A DNA stretch of 64,000 bases from Bacteroidales bacterium. Lineage in GTDB: Bacteria; Bacteroidota; Bacteroidia; Bacteroidales; VadinHA17. The notes beneath the pieces are model-generated. The model searched no databases and was not told the DNA's origin. It saw nothing but the letters and a program-made list of their open reading frames with translations. Below, one piece after another: positions 7,372 through 16,089 of the stretch; the stretch's first letter is position 1, and the number at the start of each line of letters is the position of its first letter. The position numbers were made by a program, and so were the translations under genes. The stretch covers positions 1-64,000 of the forward strand of contig JAIPBU010000002.1 of assembly GCA_021738535.1 (NCBI GenBank). The letters run 5' to 3'.

Positions 7372-7416
7372 TTTATAAGGTTTATAAAGTTTATAAAGTT
7401 GATAGGGTTTAAAGAG
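7372..7416. repeat. Degenerate 9-bp tandem repeat (TTTATAAAG)
   Basis: Units TTTATAAGG, TTTATAAAG, TTTATAAAG, TTGATAGGG and TTTAAAGAG run head to tail at exact 9-bp spacing. There are no spacers, so this is a simple tandem array. Confidence 0.75.
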
Positions 7417-7663
7417 GTTTTAGAGTTATAAAGTGTGAAAGTTTGAAGGGGTCAAGGTCAATTGGGCAGGTATTCGTTTTTGTTTTGTATGATCCGAAAA
7501 GTAACTTATTTTTACCGTTGTAATCACTCTCGTAGTATTTCTTATGCAATGTTTTGCATACACCATCATAATTGGCATCATTTTTTACTTCGCCTTTTGT
7601 ATAATAGTATGGCCTATTTCTTTTATTGAACTTGAGCCTATTCATATACAGGAATCTAATCAT
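7409..7663 (-). CDS. Small hypothetical ORF, doubtful
   Basis: An 84-codon frame, or 78 codons from the internal ATG (MNRLKFNKRN). I do not recognise the product; it is rich in Lys, Tyr and Asn and has no signal peptide or helix pattern. Its 3' end runs into the 9-bp tandem repeat. The minus-strand terminator hairpin C (7275-7310) lies downstream, which mildly supports transcription. It may be a chance frame or the rest of a decayed gene. Confidence 0.25.
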   Translation of the reverse strand: MIRFLYMNRLKFNKRNRPYYYTKGEVKNDANYDGVCKTLHKKYYESDYNGKNKLLFGSYKTKTNTCPIDLDPFKLSHFITLKPL

Positions 7664-7722
7664 TAGATTTCACCCATTTTCAAACACTTGTCACTTTTCT
7701 CAATTTAGGTAGCAATACTTTT

Positions 7723-7755
7723 TATTTCACAAATATTGTCTAAATTTGTGAAATA
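7723..7755. promoter_or_regulatory. AbiE operator and promoter: 12-bp perfect inverted repeat over the -7 box
   Basis: TATTTCACAAAT (7723-7734) and ATTTGTGAAATA (7744-7755) are perfect inverted repeats with a 9-bp spacer. TAAATTTG (7741-7748) fits the -7 box TAnnTTTG and overlaps the right arm, 23 bp before the antitoxin ATG at 7772. AbiEi antitoxins repress their own promoter by binding inverted repeats (known for the family), so this is very likely the autoregulatory operator. Confidence 0.75.
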
Positions 7756-7771
7756 CTAAATCAATATATAG

Positions 7772-8371
7772 ATGCAAAGTGTTGAATATAAAATAGAAAA
7801 GACTATTAAATCAAAACCAAGAGGTAGTTTGCTATTCCCTGAAGATTTTAGCCAGAAAGGATCTGCTGAATCTGTGCGTAAAGCTTTGCAGAATCTTAAG
7901 GAAAAGGGAATTATTAAATCGGTCGCTCATGGCATCTATGTTCGTCCTATCATAGACGAGTACATTGGTGAGGTTCTCCCGACAGCAGAAGAAGTTGCAA
8001 AAGCTATTGCAAAGAGAGATAGAATTAAACTAGTCCCCACTGGAGCATATGCTTTACATGCATTGGGACTAAGCACACAGATCCCCTTGAAACTTGTTTT
8101 TTTAACTGATGGAGCACCTCGTACTATTGAGGTTGGCAAAAGAACAATTAAGCTAAAGAAAACAACCCCGCGAAACCTTAAAGCAAGAGGCGAAATAAGT
8201 TCGTTGGTAATACAGGCATTGCGTGAGATCGGAAAAGACAATGTAACAGCAGAAGAACAAGGAAAGATTATTGGATTACTACAAAAAGAAGATCCAGCTG
8301 ACCTGAAATATGACATTTCACTGGCTCCTGAGTGGATAAGAAGAATAATGAAACAAGCTGTATATGATTAG
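7772..8371 (+). CDS. AbiEi-like antitoxin (DUF6088 family)
   Basis: A 199-residue protein with an N-terminal winged-helix region (about 10-65, including SVRKALQNLKEKGIIKSV) and a C-terminal antitoxin domain. It matches the antitoxin component of type IV AbiE systems, which counters the toxin without binding it and represses the operon. The gene overlaps the following toxin gene by 8 bp, which implies translational coupling. A perfect inverted repeat over the promoter fits self-repression. The pair lies just downstream of a tRNA gene in an intergenic-rich patch, a usual setting for accessory defence genes. Confidence 0.85.
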   Translation: MQSVEYKIEKTIKSKPRGSLLFPEDFSQKGSAESVRKALQNLKEKGIIKSVAHGIYVRPIIDEYIGEVLPTAEEVAKAIAKRDRIKLVPTGAYALHALGLSTQIPLKLVFLTDGAPRTIEVGKRTIKLKKTTPRNLKARGEISSLVIQALREIGKDNVTAEEQGKIIGLLQKEDPADLKYDISLAPEWIRRIMKQAVYD

Positions 8372-9401
8372 ATTTTACAGATTACCTAACGAAACAAAAA
8401 AGCGTATATATAAGAATGCAGGAGAGAAAAATAATCTGCCTGCATATGCAGTTGAGAAGGATTGGTGGGTTGCCCAAACACTGTCAATACTTAAAAATAC
8501 TGAAATAGGCCAACATTTGGTCTTTAAGGGTGGTACATCTTTAAGCAAATCATGGAATCTAATTGAAAGATTTTCAGAAGATATTGACCTTGCAGTTGAC
8601 AGGGCGTTTTTCGGGTTTGTGGGAGAACTAGGTAAAAACCAGAGAACCAATCTAAGGAAGGCGGCCAACAAATATATCACTGAAACCTTGGTTCTGGAAA
8701 TGATAAAAGCCTTTGAAGAAGCCGGTTTAAATAATGTAAAAATCGAATTAGAAGAGATTAAGACGAGTGATCAGGATCCAGTAATAATAAATGTTAATTA
8801 TCCTGCATTGATTGAATCACCGGGCTACATTCAACCAAGAGTACAAATTGAAATTGGCTGTCGTTCATTAAAAGAACCTTTTGAGGATAGGTCTATCCAA
8901 TCAATTGTAGATTCAACCTATCCAAAAGCCGACTTCAAGCAAGATCCATCTACTATCCCTGCCGTGCTTCCGAAACGCACTTTCTTGGAGAAGATATTTT
9001 TATTACATGAAGAATTTCAGAGACCGAAAGAAAAGATACGGGTGGATAGATTAAGCAGACATTTGTACGATATTTATCAAATCTCAAAAACAGACATCGC
9101 TGATAAGGCATTAGAAGGTAAGGAACTTTATGAGTCAATTGTTAAACATCGACATAGATATACTCGCCTTGGAGGGGTTGATTATAATCTGCATCAACCT
9201 CAATCTATTGACTTCTTGCCATCTGAAGATTTAACGCCAGCATGGAAAGCAGATTATGTGAAAATGCAAGAGCAGATGATTCATGGAGATTCTCCAAAGT
9301 ATGAGGATTTAATAGAAGCTCTGGCAGTACTGAAAGAAAAAATCAATAGTGTTGATTGGAAAATGGAGACTGAATTCCCAATGGCTAATAAACAGAAATA
9401 A
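8364..9401 (+). CDS. AbiEii/AbiGii-type nucleotidyltransferase toxin
   Basis: A 345-residue member of the DUF1814/AbiEii family in the DNA polymerase beta-like nucleotidyltransferase superfamily. Motif I is seen as FKGGTSLSK (residues 54-62), followed by the metal-binding FSEDIDLAV (Asp73 and Asp75). A further conserved stretch, KRTFLEKIFLLHEE, lies near residue 205. AbiEii toxins stop growth during phage infection by modifying RNA; some relatives add nucleotides to tRNA acceptor ends. The start ATG at 8364 overlaps the antitoxin gene. The motifs are intact, so the toxin should be active. Confidence 0.88.
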   Translation: MIRFYRLPNETKKRIYKNAGEKNNLPAYAVEKDWWVAQTLSILKNTEIGQHLVFKGGTSLSKSWNLIERFSEDIDLAVDRAFFGFVGELGKNQRTNLRKAANKYITETLVLEMIKAFEEAGLNNVKIELEEIKTSDQDPVIINVNYPALIESPGYIQPRVQIEIGCRSLKEPFEDRSIQSIVDSTYPKADFKQDPSTIPAVLPKRTFLEKIFLLHEEFQRPKEKIRVDRLSRHLYDIYQISKTDIADKALEGKELYESIVKHRHRYTRLGGVDYNLHQPQSIDFLPSEDLTPAWKADYVKMQEQMIHGDSPKYEDLIEALAVLKEKINSVDWKMETEFPMANKQK

Positions 9402-9717
9402 AGGAGTTTTTGCGTATGGAATAATAATTAGCGGTGGGCGTTTTTTGTAAATGATACATAGCCACCACCCTGGGCAAGCCTTCGGTGGTCAAAGAAAGGC
9501 TATGACGGACAGAGAGGGAGGCGTAAACTTTTGGGTTTTAAGAATATCATTTCAACCACCGGGTCAAGCTTAGATATTCACGATTTTTAGTATCAATTAC
9601 AATTCCTTCAGGTAAATATTAATTGGAATAAATGAGCTTCAGGGCGCAAATTATTGGAAAAATAACATGGAAGTTATGTATATAGGCCTAACTTTATAGA
9701 AATAATAGAAATATAAT
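9402..9717. other. 316-bp intergenic region with a nested stem-loop
   Basis: CATAGCCACCACC (9457-9469) pairs with GGTGGT (9484-9489) and, after an 8-base bulge, with GGCTATG (9498-9504). This makes a strong interrupted hairpin after the toxin gene. TAACTTTA (9689-9696) is a near-match to the -7 box and could serve the GH130 gene at 9718. No coding frame was found. Confidence 0.5.
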
Positions 9718-11190
9718 ATGCAGGTAAATGTAAATAGGAAAGATACACCTTTCAGTCCTGATGCCAGCAGGGTAATTGCTCGTTTTTTATATACAGGCGA
9801 TAAGCGATCATTAAGCCTGATCAATTCAGTTCTGCAATTAACAGAGAGCGAGGCCTCTTTTGCATTAAGCCAGACACTGCGTGATTATTCAATGAGGCAT
9901 CGAAATATCTCGAAGATATTTGAGAAACATTTCAGCAAAGTAGTTCATTTGTTTCCCAAACTAGGTGTTGATCCTGAAACACTGACTGAAACGCAAAAGA
10001 TTTTGATCGGTTCGTATTTTACAATGGAATACTCCATCGAATCAGCAGCTTTTTTTAATCCCTCTATAGTCGAACATCCTGATCAGACTGAAACCGGCCG
10101 CGGTGAACTAAGAGTTATAATTAGCTTCAGGGCAACAGGAGAAGGACATATATCTTCTATTGTATTTAGAACCGGCGTGCTGGATCAGAATGGAGAGCTA
10201 ACTCTTGAGCCTGTTGGAAATATGCTTGAGGAAGCAGAGCATATACGGCGTCATGTGTATAACAAAGAGCAGTTCAACCGCAAGCTGGAAGAAATGCATA
10301 ATGTAAAAAGTATCATTCCCCCCAGCTTAATACTGGATAAGTTAAAGGATGAATTCACATACGGAGAATTGCGAGCCTGCATTGAAGAAGCCCGAAAAGC
10401 AAATCACCTGGAATCAGAAAAAGAAATGCTTTTTAACCAGATTATATGGTTGGCCTCTTCCCATTATGAATTGGATTTTTCTTTAGATACGAACATAAGC
10501 GAGAGGGTAATCTTCCCGGTATCGGCAAATGAGAAAAATGGAATTGAGGATGCACGTTTCGTGAAATTCACTGAAGAAGATGGAAACCATACATATTATG
10601 CAACATACACAGCATTTGATGGTACCTCCATTCTCCCCAAGATGTTGGAAACGACAGATTTCTATCATTTTAAAGTTCTCCCCTTACATGGGGAAATAGC
10701 ACAGAACAAAGGTATGGCCATGTTCCCGAGAAAGGTGAATGGAAAATATGCCATGCTCTGCCGTCTGGATGGTTTCAATAATTATATTTCCTTTTCCGAG
10801 AATATGACTGTATGGCGAGATGCTACACTGCTGCAACAGCCAAAGTATCCCTGGGAGTTAATTCAGATTGGTAATTGCGGCTCTCCTATTGAAACAGAAG
10901 ATGGGTGGCTGGTGATCACACATGGTGTGGGTCCTATGCGCGAATATGTGCTTGGAGCCTCTTTATTGGACCTTCAGAATCCGGAGAAGCTGGTCGGCCG
11001 GTTAATGCACCCGCTCCTTATTCCAAATGAAAAGGAAAGAGAAGGCTATGTTCCAAATGTGGTTTATTCCTGTGGTTCTCTGATTCATAATGGCGATCTT
11101 ATTATCCCCTATGCGATGTCTGACTATGCATCAACATATGCAACGGTTAATTTAAGAGAGCTTTTAAATGAGCTGAAAAAAAACACATAG
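9718..11190 (+). CDS. GH130-family protein, long form (mannoside phosphorylase or mannosidase)
   Basis: A 490-residue protein. Residues 1-200 are a helical N-terminal extension, and 200-490 form a five-bladed beta-propeller of the GH130 type. The key motif GIEDAR (275-280), with the catalytic Asp, corresponds to GVEDPR in the second GH130 at 12,378. GH130 enzymes cleave beta-mannosides, mostly by phosphorolysis. No signal peptide is present, so it acts in the cytoplasm. It is convergent with a three-gene operon of two GT4 transferases and another GH130, which points to making and breaking an internal beta-mannan. Whether it is a phosphorylase or hydrolase cannot be decided from the motifs I can see. 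Confidence 0.8.
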   Translation: MQVNVNRKDTPFSPDASRVIARFLYTGDKRSLSLINSVLQLTESEASFALSQTLRDYSMRHRNISKIFEKHFSKVVHLFPKLGVDPETLTETQKILIGSYFTMEYSIESAAFFNPSIVEHPDQTETGRGELRVIISFRATGEGHISSIVFRTGVLDQNGELTLEPVGNMLEEAEHIRRHVYNKEQFNRKLEEMHNVKSIIPPSLILDKLKDEFTYGELRACIEEARKANHLESEKEMLFNQIIWLASSHYELDFSLDTNISERVIFPVSANEKNGIEDARFVKFTEEDGNHTYYATYTAFDGTSILPKMLETTDFYHFKVLPLHGEIAQNKGMAMFPRKVNGKYAMLCRLDGFNNYISFSENMTVWRDATLLQQPKYPWELIQIGNCGSPIETEDGWLVITHGVGPMREYVLGASLLDLQNPEKLVGRLMHPLLIPNEKEREGYVPNVVYSCGSLIHNGDLIIPYAMSDYASTYATVNLRELLNELKKNT

Positions 11191-11334
11191 TTCAGGGTAT
11201 ATTTTACCTTTCTTTACAAGCTAAAGTGATTTTGTGATAATATGAACCTGTTTGTTTTAAGATCGGCATTTAATGCATATATCCCTGTTCTCATGAATAC
11301 CCCGGAATTGGTGATTGAATGAAACTCTTTGTTG

Positions 11335-12345
11335 CTATTTCTGCAGAATTTTACTGTACACTTTAAGGTAATCTTCTGTCATTCTTTGCCGGCTGAATCT
11401 TGAAAATACCCATTCTTTACAGTCATTTCGGTTTATGATTTCGATACCTGTCAGGACCTGTGCGGCTTCGTCAACAGAACTAACCAGGAAACCTGTTTTT
11501 CCATGCAGAACTATTTCAGGCATTGACCCTCTTCTGAATGCGATAACCGGTGTACCGCAAGCCATTGCTTCAACTACACTCAACCCAAATGGTTCGTCGA
11601 AATTGACCGGATGCAAAAGGGCATATGCTTTGCCTAAAAGATCAAGACGTTGCTTTGGTCCTGAATTTCCAACATAGACTATATCGTCGTTATTAATAAA
11701 TGGTTTTACCTTAGCATCGAAGTATTCCTGATCCTGAATAAGTCCGGAGATAATTAGTTTCCGTTTCGTTCTTCTGGCTATTTGTATCGATTCAAAAACT
11801 CCTTTATCGTGGTGGATCCTTCCGAAGAAAAGCAAGTAATCTTCCGGTTCGCTGACAAATTTGAATTCATCGATATTGATACCATTGTATACTGTTGCGT
11901 CGTATCTTAACTCCGGACTCCGGTCTGAATTGCTGATAGCAACATAATGGCTGCTACTGTTATACTTTTTATAAACAGGGATAATTTTTGGAGATGAAAA
12001 ACCATGAATGGTGGTTACCATGGGAGTCTTGAGCAGGCGTGAGTATGTGAGTGGCAGAAAATCAAAATTATTATGAATGATATCAAAGTTGTGGGCACGC
12101 TCCATTAAATGGCTAATATGCAGGCATTCGGCTACCTTTGGGTCAACCGAAGGATCCTCAGCATAGGGGTGTTTGCAAATCGATTCCAGCTTACCTCTTG
12201 TTTTGGAATCACCTGTGGCAAACAGGGTGACTTCGAAACCTCGCTCAACTAATCCTTCGGCAATATTGGAAGAAACCTGTTCCCATGGACCGTATTTACG
12301 GGGAGGGGTTCTCCAGGCTATTGAAGAGAGTATTGCGATTTTCAT
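11335..12345 (-). CDS. GT4-family glycosyltransferase
   Basis: A 336-residue retaining glycosyltransferase with GT-B fold. The N-terminal domain opens with MKIAILSSIAWRTPP and a GPWEQ loop; the C-terminal domain carries the donor-site EX7E motif in EPFGLSVVEAMACGTPVIA, then FRRGSMPEI. FFGRIHHDKG is the usual hinge region. It is the last gene of the minus-strand operon GT4 fusion, GH130, GT4. The likely role is transfer of mannose or another sugar to a growing glycan in the cytoplasm; donor and acceptor are unknown. Normal to slightly short for the family. Confidence 0.85.
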   Translation of the reverse strand: MKIAILSSIAWRTPPRKYGPWEQVSSNIAEGLVERGFEVTLFATGDSKTRGKLESICKHPYAEDPSVDPKVAECLHISHLMERAHNFDIIHNNFDFLPLTYSRLLKTPMVTTIHGFSSPKIIPVYKKYNSSSHYVAISNSDRSPELRYDATVYNGINIDEFKFVSEPEDYLLFFGRIHHDKGVFESIQIARRTKRKLIISGLIQDQEYFDAKVKPFINNDDIVYVGNSGPKQRLDLLGKAYALLHPVNFDEPFGLSVVEAMACGTPVIAFRRGSMPEIVLHGKTGFLVSSVDEAAQVLTGIEIINRNDCKEWVFSRFSRQRMTEDYLKVYSKILQK

Positions 12346-12377
12346 TTTTCTGCTTTTTAAAGCGGTTAAGTTAAGCC

Positions 12378-13331
12378 TTAAAGGGCTTGCCGGGGATTAT
12401 TTAGGCAATGTTCCACAAGGGATTCCAAATTGGCAGTACCCACACACATCACAGTATCGGCAGCGCCCCAGTAAATTTTAACACTCCCGTCGTCCTCCGG
12501 AATAGCTGCACAGGAAAAAACCACATTATGTACATAACCGGTGCGTTCACAGGCTTCTTCAGGCTGCAGGATCCAATTATCACCAACAGCAATAATTTTC
12601 GACGGATCATGCAAATCATGCAGAGCAAGCCCCAGGCGGTAGACAGAACCATCCATAGTTGGAAATACACCATGATAAATGTTTAGCCAACCCCGGGAAG
12701 TTTTTATTGGTGGTGCTCCTGGGCCAATCTTCATTTCATCCCAATGATACTGCAGGGGTTTCATGATGAGTTTCGAATCGCCCCAGTATTTCAGATCGGG
12801 CGAGTAGGATATCCATACCGACCATGGAGATATTTCGGAGTGAGGCCGGTCAAGCCTTGCATAAAGTCCCCCGAACTTTTCCGGGAAGATAACCACGTTC
12901 CTGTAGTCGGCTTCGGTAATCAGGGCATATCTTTCAATAGTTTTAAAATCCCTGGTTTTCGCCAGACCTATACGCACACCGTGTCTGGAATAGGCACTAT
13001 AGGTGATCAGGTATTCACCCTCTAAAAATACAATTCGAGGATCTTCAACTCCAAAGTCTTCATATTCCTTAAATGGCTCATTGCGAGCCGGTACCATGAA
13101 GGGATCTTTATCTGCCCTGAAATGAAAGCCATCATCACTCTCAGCCTTACCAAGTATACTACGTCCGTTGTGCAAGTGGGCACGGAAAATCATTATATAT
13201 TTTTTGTCATGCTTTACAACAGCGGCATTATGGACAGTTGCAACAGGGTACGGCACATCCTCTTTTGTGAGGATTGGGTTTCCGCTGTAGCGTGTGATTA
13301 GCGGAGAATTTTTTATAAAAGACTCGGCCAT
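12378..13331 (-). CDS. GH130-family beta-mannoside phosphorylase, short form
   Basis: A 317-residue five-bladed propeller with the GH130 signature GVEDPR (residues 94-99; catalytic Asp97), plus IMIFRAH and RLGLALHDL, which are typical of mannosylglucose or mannooligosaccharide phosphorylases. There is no signal peptide. It lies between two GT4 genes on the same strand, with gaps of 10 and 32 bp. Bacterial GH130 genes next to GT4 genes are linked with beta-1,2-mannan metabolism, and the Leishmania mannogen enzymes belong to this family (established knowledge). I infer a similar storage or compatible-solute role here. Confidence 0.85.
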   Translation of the reverse strand: MAESFIKNSPLITRYSGNPILTKEDVPYPVATVHNAAVVKHDKKYIMIFRAHLHNGRSILGKAESDDGFHFRADKDPFMVPARNEPFKEYEDFGVEDPRIVFLEGEYLITYSAYSRHGVRIGLAKTRDFKTIERYALITEADYRNVVIFPEKFGGLYARLDRPHSEISPWSVWISYSPDLKYWGDSKLIMKPLQYHWDEMKIGPGAPPIKTSRGWLNIYHGVFPTMDGSVYRLGLALHDLHDPSKIIAVGDNWILQPEEACERTGYVHNVVFSCAAIPEDDGSVKIYWGAADTVMCVGTANLESLVEHCLNNPRQAL

Positions 13332-13341
13332 GATTACTGTT

Positions 13342-15576
13342 TTAATCGTTTACATGCAGTTCCTCGTAAGCCTGTTGTACTGTCAGATGGGAAATCAGAT
13401 ACGCCAGTGAGCTCTCAGCACCCTGATTCCTGTTTACCCCATACTTTTCAAATCCGTCGCAACACCCTTTAGTCTCAAAATCGAAGAGACTCATACGCAG
13501 GTCATTCTCACCCAGAAACCATAAAAAGGAAGTATAGAGTTTAGCCAGGAATTCTTTATCGCCGGTAAGACGATAGGCCTGGTGGTACATTAACACCATT
13601 GCCATGGCATCAATCGGCTGCTGGGCAAATACAGATCGTTTCCCATTCTCCTTATACCATTTTTCATTCCCAATAACGGATAAGTAATTTTCCTTTAGTG
13701 TATGCATAGTCAGGAAATTCATTGTATCAATCCCAACCCGGGATATCCGTTCGTCGTGAAGTATTTCGGCTGATTGCAGCAGCGCCAGGGGTAAAATCCC
13801 ATTATCATAGGCAAGCAGAGATTCGAACCATTTCCAATTCTCGGAACTGTTTTCTTCATAATTTTTGACCAGTCTGTTGGCCATTTTGCGCAGTCTCTCA
13901 GTCATAGAATAATCCCCATAGTTCGATTTCAGATAGTAGCACACTCCGATCATTGTGTTTGCTATACTCCTGATAGACTGCAGTTTTTCGAAGTTAGGCG
14001 ATGCGTTAAAAAACATCAGTCTGCCTGCCTGGAAAAAGGCATCAGTTGGAGCATTGTCCAGCAAATACCCCAATGCCCATATTGTTCTTCCGAACGAATC
14101 TTCCGATCCCAGCTCATCCAGGAAATTCCTATTATAACTAATGAAATTCCGGAACGTTCCATCAGGATTCTGCATATATTGGATGTAGCTCAAATAGATA
14201 GAAGACAACTCCAGGGCCCGGGAATCCCTGGTTTGATGGTAGACCATCAATACCATCAATAAAGCCCTTGCATTATCATCCAGACAGTAACCTTCCTCCA
14301 GGTTTGGGATTCCAAACTTTGCATGTTGTAGAATTCCGGTATCATCGGTGAGCCGGTTAATATGCTTAAGTGAGAATTCCGGCAGGATAGTCAGGTCAAA
14401 AGCAGGCCCTTCCTTTTCAGCAGGTATGCGATTCTCTGCCATAACACGTGATGCCAGTTCAAGATAGTTACTCCCTGATTTTGGCCAGGTGATTTTCCTG
14501 CCATGGGCAGCAGCTTTCTCCTTCAACTCGTTAAGTTCTTCAGGATGTTTTATGAGGCGGATTAAAAGCGAGGTGAGCTGTTTTGAATCGTGGAAATTAA
14601 AAAACAGCCCCCGTCCCTCAGAAAGTAATTCTTCAGCATGCCAATAGGGAGTTGAAATAACTGCTGAGCCAACACCAACAGCATAGGAAAGCGTTCCACT
14701 GGTAATCTGGGACTCGTTGAGATAGGGTGTAATGTAAATATCACACGCGTACAAGTATTTAAAAAGATCCTGTTCGCTAAGGAATTCATTCAGGAATATC
14801 ACATGCTTATCAAGGTTCAGGCTCTTAACCAGTTGTGATAAAAAGACCCGGTACTCCTCACCGGAATGGCGCAATACATTCGGGTGTGTTTTTCCTAAAA
14901 TTATATAAATAAGCTCAGGATACTTTTTAACCACGTCCGGCAAGGCCTTAATAACGGTTTCAATACCTTTATTCCGTCCGATAAAACCAAAAGTTAGCAG
15001 CACTTTTTTGTTCTCAAGTTTAAACTCCTTTCTGGATTCCTCCTGACTAAAATAAATGTCAGGGACACCATGCTCTATAAGAACAATCTTCTCCCCGGGA
15101 ACATTATATCTTTCCACCAGAAATTTAATCGCTTTATTTGTCATCACAACAAGGGTGTGTGCCATTTTACATATCTCAGAGAGAACGGCCTTTTCGTTAT
15201 AGGATGGATTTTTAAGAATAGTATGCAGCGTAACAATCAGTGGAATTTCGAGCCTGTGGAGCATTGGAAGTATATATACACCACTCTGCCCGCCATAAAT
15301 ACCAAATTCATGCTCGAGAATACATATATCGGCGTCACTCTGGTTAATAAACTTTGCTGCATTGATGTAATCTTCCTGGTATTCCTGCCTGATAGTCAGT
15401 TTTACTTCAGCCGGGTATTCATATTCAAGACCACTATCATTCATGGCCACGACAAACCCGGAGCTCTCAGGCATATTATGTCCATGGTTTTCCAGCATGG
15501 AGTTGAACAGATTCCTGGTGAAGGTGCCAATTCCGCATTCTCTGGGCGGGTATGTGCCAATATAGGCTATTTTCAT
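13342..15576 (-). CDS. GT4 glycosyltransferase fused to helical-toroid C-terminal domain
   Basis: A 744-residue protein. Residues 1-390 are a GT-B glycosyltransferase of the GT4 type, beginning MKIAYIGTYPPRECGIGTF and containing FGFIGRNKGIETVIKALP. In the donor site ESQITSGTLSYA the first Glu (288) is present, but the usual second Glu of EX7E is not. Residues about 395-744 are an alpha-helical domain with repeated helices (EEGYCLDDNARALL, then SFGRTIWALGYLL), like a six-hairpin (alpha/alpha)6 toroid. It is the first gene of the operon with a GH130 and a second GT4. The combination suggests a bifunctional enzyme, but which sugar it handles is unknown. Confidence 0.8.
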   Translation of the reverse strand: MKIAYIGTYPPRECGIGTFTRNLFNSMLENHGHNMPESSGFVVAMNDSGLEYEYPAEVKLTIRQEYQEDYINAAKFINQSDADICILEHEFGIYGGQSGVYILPMLHRLEIPLIVTLHTILKNPSYNEKAVLSEICKMAHTLVVMTNKAIKFLVERYNVPGEKIVLIEHGVPDIYFSQEESRKEFKLENKKVLLTFGFIGRNKGIETVIKALPDVVKKYPELIYIILGKTHPNVLRHSGEEYRVFLSQLVKSLNLDKHVIFLNEFLSEQDLFKYLYACDIYITPYLNESQITSGTLSYAVGVGSAVISTPYWHAEELLSEGRGLFFNFHDSKQLTSLLIRLIKHPEELNELKEKAAAHGRKITWPKSGSNYLELASRVMAENRIPAEKEGPAFDLTILPEFSLKHINRLTDDTGILQHAKFGIPNLEEGYCLDDNARALLMVLMVYHQTRDSRALELSSIYLSYIQYMQNPDGTFRNFISYNRNFLDELGSEDSFGRTIWALGYLLDNAPTDAFFQAGRLMFFNASPNFEKLQSIRSIANTMIGVCYYLKSNYGDYSMTERLRKMANRLVKNYEENSSENWKWFESLLAYDNGILPLALLQSAEILHDERISRVGIDTMNFLTMHTLKENYLSVIGNEKWYKENGKRSVFAQQPIDAMAMVLMYHQAYRLTGDKEFLAKLYTSFLWFLGENDLRMSLFDFETKGCCDGFEKYGVNRNQGAESSLAYLISHLTVQQAYEELHVND

Positions 15577-16089
15577 TTGACCTTGTTTTGTGTATTGTTT
15601 TCTCTTTCAGGGTCTTAATACTCACTTTTTGCTGTGTTGTTTCTTAGTTTCTTTTGATTTTGAAATGATTTTCAATAGTTACTTAGATTAAAGAATGATG
15701 CCTTCATATGCGATTTTCATAATAACATAATTTTAGCCTGATTTTCCAAATCTCTTTTTATTGTCTTCTGGCAGCGAATACATAGCATATTTTTCATGTA
15801 TGTTTTCAAAGAAGGCAGTTTTTTCTGAAAGCACCCAATAACCAAAGTTACTCAATATTTCTGAGATTCCTGAAAATATGATGATTAAGAACCATCTTCC
15901 ATGGCTCAATCCGAACCACTCAAAGCCGATTCATATTGTATGTTACCAGCTCTGGATTTAAGAATTCCCTCCCTCTCCCCAAAATTCAATAAGCGGAAAT
16001 AAATTGTTACTTTTGCTGTTCAGTTTGTTGTGATCTAATTTGCAACTACTATCTTAAGATTTTTTTAATGTGATCAAATATCTACAACT
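15577..16089. other. 513-bp intergenic region with a possible gene remnant
   Basis: The region holds the upstream side of the GT4/GH130 operon and of the superoxide reductase gene. TACTTTTG (16008-16015) is a possible -7 box for the latter. The middle (15733-15930, minus strand) holds an open frame described separately. Otherwise I see nothing. Confidence 0.4.
15733..15930 (-). pseudogene. Possible C-terminal remnant of a membrane protein
   Basis: Between TGA (15931-15933) and TAA (15733-15735), the minus strand encodes 65 residues that read like a real protein end: GFEWFGLSHGRWFLIIIF, one hydrophobic helix, then a charged tail ending KKRFGKSG. There is no ATG; the only early start would be TTG at 15909. 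The frame just upstream (FLNPELVTYNMNRL) joins it only after a frameshift. I take it as a decayed gene, but a short protein starting at TTG is possible. The family is not recognised. Confidence 0.4.

Noticed and set aside
7372-7416. CRISPR-like short repeats
   Set aside because: The units are 9 bp, directly adjacent, without spacers, and no cas gene is present.
7123-9717. AbiE region as an island integrated at the tRNA
   Set aside because: No second copy of the tRNA 3' end and no integrase were found up to 16 kb, so integration at the tRNA is not supported.
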